DNA of 5,811 nucleotides from Hyphomicrobiales bacterium. Its GTDB lineage: Bacteria; Pseudomonadota; Alphaproteobacteria; Rhizobiales; Xanthobacteraceae. Position numbers and translations under genes: made by a program. The notes under the pieces are model-generated. The model was not told the origin of the DNA, did no database searches, and was given only the letters and a program-made list of their open reading frames with translations. The stretch's first letter is position 1. Every line of letters begins with the position of its first letter. Below, piece after piece: positions 5,161 to 5,811 of the stretch. The DNA lies in contig JACQTM010000096.1 in assembly GCA_016210825.1 (NCBI GenBank), forward strand, positions 1 through 5,811, read 5' to 3'.

Positions 5161-5646
5161 TAGCCCTTCAAGCCGCTTCAGCAGCAAAGCCCGGCGCGCA
5201 GTCTCGCGCAGAAGGCAGGCGGCTTCCATGGGCACCGCCATGGAGCCCTGGATCTTGTGCTGGAAAAATTCGCAGGTGCGGTCGCGCGAGACGATCCAGG
5301 CGCGCTGCATGTCCCGCAGCTTGTCTTTCTGATTTTTCTCAAGCTCTTGCTGCAGGAGCCCATAATTCTCGTTGAGCATTTCGTCCCAGATCGTCCGCTC
5401 GATGCGATAGCAATCGGCGGTGCCGAGATTGCTTTTCCCCTCAGGCGTTTCGCTACAAGGGCTGGCGACGAGGGTGAACATGCAGCTGTCGCCGCCATCC
5501 TCGGTGCCCGCCCTCGCCTTTACGCAATCGCGGACGGCGAGAATTTCCTTCTCGGTTGGCTTGCGGTTCTGCGCCGCGGCTGGAATGGCGGTGGCGCAAA
5601 GGGCGGCGATGGAAACGACCACGAGCAGAATGAAATGGGCGCGCAT
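5158..5646 (-). CDS. Secreted LprI-like (DUF1311) six-cysteine protein
   Basis: A 162-residue protein with a clear Sec signal peptide: MRAHFILLVVVSIAALCATA with cleavage expected after AAA or AAAQ at residues 25-26, so it acts in the periplasm. There is no lipobox around the cut site (Cys17 is within the hydrophobic core). The mature part has six cysteines (41, 55, 64, 79, 125, 144), enough for three disulfides. Residues 79-159 carry the family pattern: CYRIERTIWDEMLNENYGLL, then KDKLRDMQRAWIVSRDRTCE, then a last Cys and ETARRALLLKRLE. LprI of Mycobacterium inhibits lysozyme; many members of this family have no known role, so inhibition is only a suggestion here. ATG 5646 has AAGGGG seven bases upstream. 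It starts 73 nt after the acyl-CoA dehydrogenase and may share its transcript or have its own promoter, which I could not locate. Confidence 0.85.
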   Translation of the reverse strand: MRAHFILLVVVSIAALCATAIPAAAQNRKPTEKEILAVRDCVKARAGTEDGGDSCMFTLVASPCSETPEGKSNLGTADCYRIERTIWDEMLNENYGLLQQELEKNQKDKLRDMQRAWIVSRDRTCEFFQHKIQGSMAVPMEAACLLRETARRALLLKRLEGL

Positions 5647-5719
5647 GACGAATCCCCTTCGCGCGCGAGTTTATCGCGAAAAGGTGCCCCTCACCCGGCC
5701 CGATAATCGGACGGCGGGT

Positions 5720-5811
5720 TCACTTCGTCTTTTCGAAAATCTCCCGCCCGATCAGCATACGGCGGATTTCGCTCGTGCCGGCGCCGATCTCGTAGAGCTT
5801 GGCGTCGCGTA
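5720..5811 (-). CDS. Acyl-CoA dehydrogenase C-terminus, probably isovaleryl-CoA dehydrogenase
   Basis: Only the last 29 complete codons before TGA (5722-5720) are present; the gene enters from beyond 5811. The peptide is RDAKLYEIGAGTSEIRRMLI followed by GREIFEKTK. The EIGAGTSEIRR segment is the conserved FAD-binding C-terminal signature of acyl-CoA dehydrogenases, and the RDAKLYEIGAGTSEIRRMLI form is the one I associate with isovaleryl-CoA dehydrogenase of leucine breakdown. Related short/branched-chain enzymes share much of it, so the family is secure and the substrate is likely but not proven. Confidence 0.85.
   Translation of the reverse strand, partial: RDAKLYEIGAGTSEIRRMLIGREIFEKTK

Noticed and set aside
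5658..5680. Inverted repeat TTCGCG ... CGCGAA upstream of the LprI-like gene
   Set aside because: Six-base arms made of CG-rich words with overlapping alternative pairings; no sign of a riboswitch or terminator.
5699..5709. CCGATAATCGG palindrome after the acyl-CoA dehydrogenase as its terminator
   Set aside because: Five-base arms with a one-base centre cannot form a stable hairpin loop and no T-run follows.

Overview
The window is GC-rich and densely coded. Every gene I can support lies on the minus strand, so transcription runs from high to low coordinates. The QueC and isovaleryl-CoA dehydrogenase sequences, the VUT transporter, the periplasmic LprI-type protein and the style of the toxin-antitoxin genes suggest an alphaproteobacterium, probably Hyphomicrobiales (the Bradyrhizobium/Xanthobacteraceae neighbourhood). 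That placement is an inference from memory of protein families, not a search.

Layout in the direction of transcription: (i) 5811-5720, the last 29 codons of an acyl-CoA dehydrogenase, most like isovaleryl-CoA dehydrogenase. (ii) 5646-5158, a secreted six-cysteine protein of the LprI/DUF1311 family. (iii) 5070-4657, an XRE-type helix-turn-helix regulator preceded by repeated candidate operator sequences. (iv) 4581-3864, a toxin-antitoxin pair: an AbrB/SpoVT-fold antitoxin overlapping by 8 nt a PIN-domain (VapC-like) toxin. (v) 3763-1, a compact run of six genes: two tandem DkgB-like aldo-keto reductases, queC, a VUT/YhhQ-family transporter, an RraA-like gene and the start of a YdcF-like membrane protein. 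In this run the junctions AKR/queC (TGATG) and queC/VUT (ATGA) overlap, the AKR/AKR gap is 7 nt, and the last two gaps are 46 and 15 nt, so it looks like an operon.

Within the operon, QueC makes preQ0 for queuosine, and the overlapping transporter gene is of the family that imports queuosine precursors, so these two form a clear functional unit. The aldo-keto reductases have intact catalytic tetrads, but nothing in the window ties their substrate to queuosine.

The strongest anomaly is in the RraA-like gene. Its full-length frame begins at 781 with a good ribosome binding site but meets an in-frame TAG at 721-719; the rest of the family sequence continues intact to 86. This is a nonsense mutation, a sequencing error, or a case of readthrough or internal initiation. 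Other points worth attention are candidate operator repeats and possible leaderless starts at the antitoxin and XRE genes, a TTG start, and a divergent cofactor loop in one reductase. I found no RNA genes, CRISPR array, insertion sequence or convincing intrinsic terminator, and no clearly new system.
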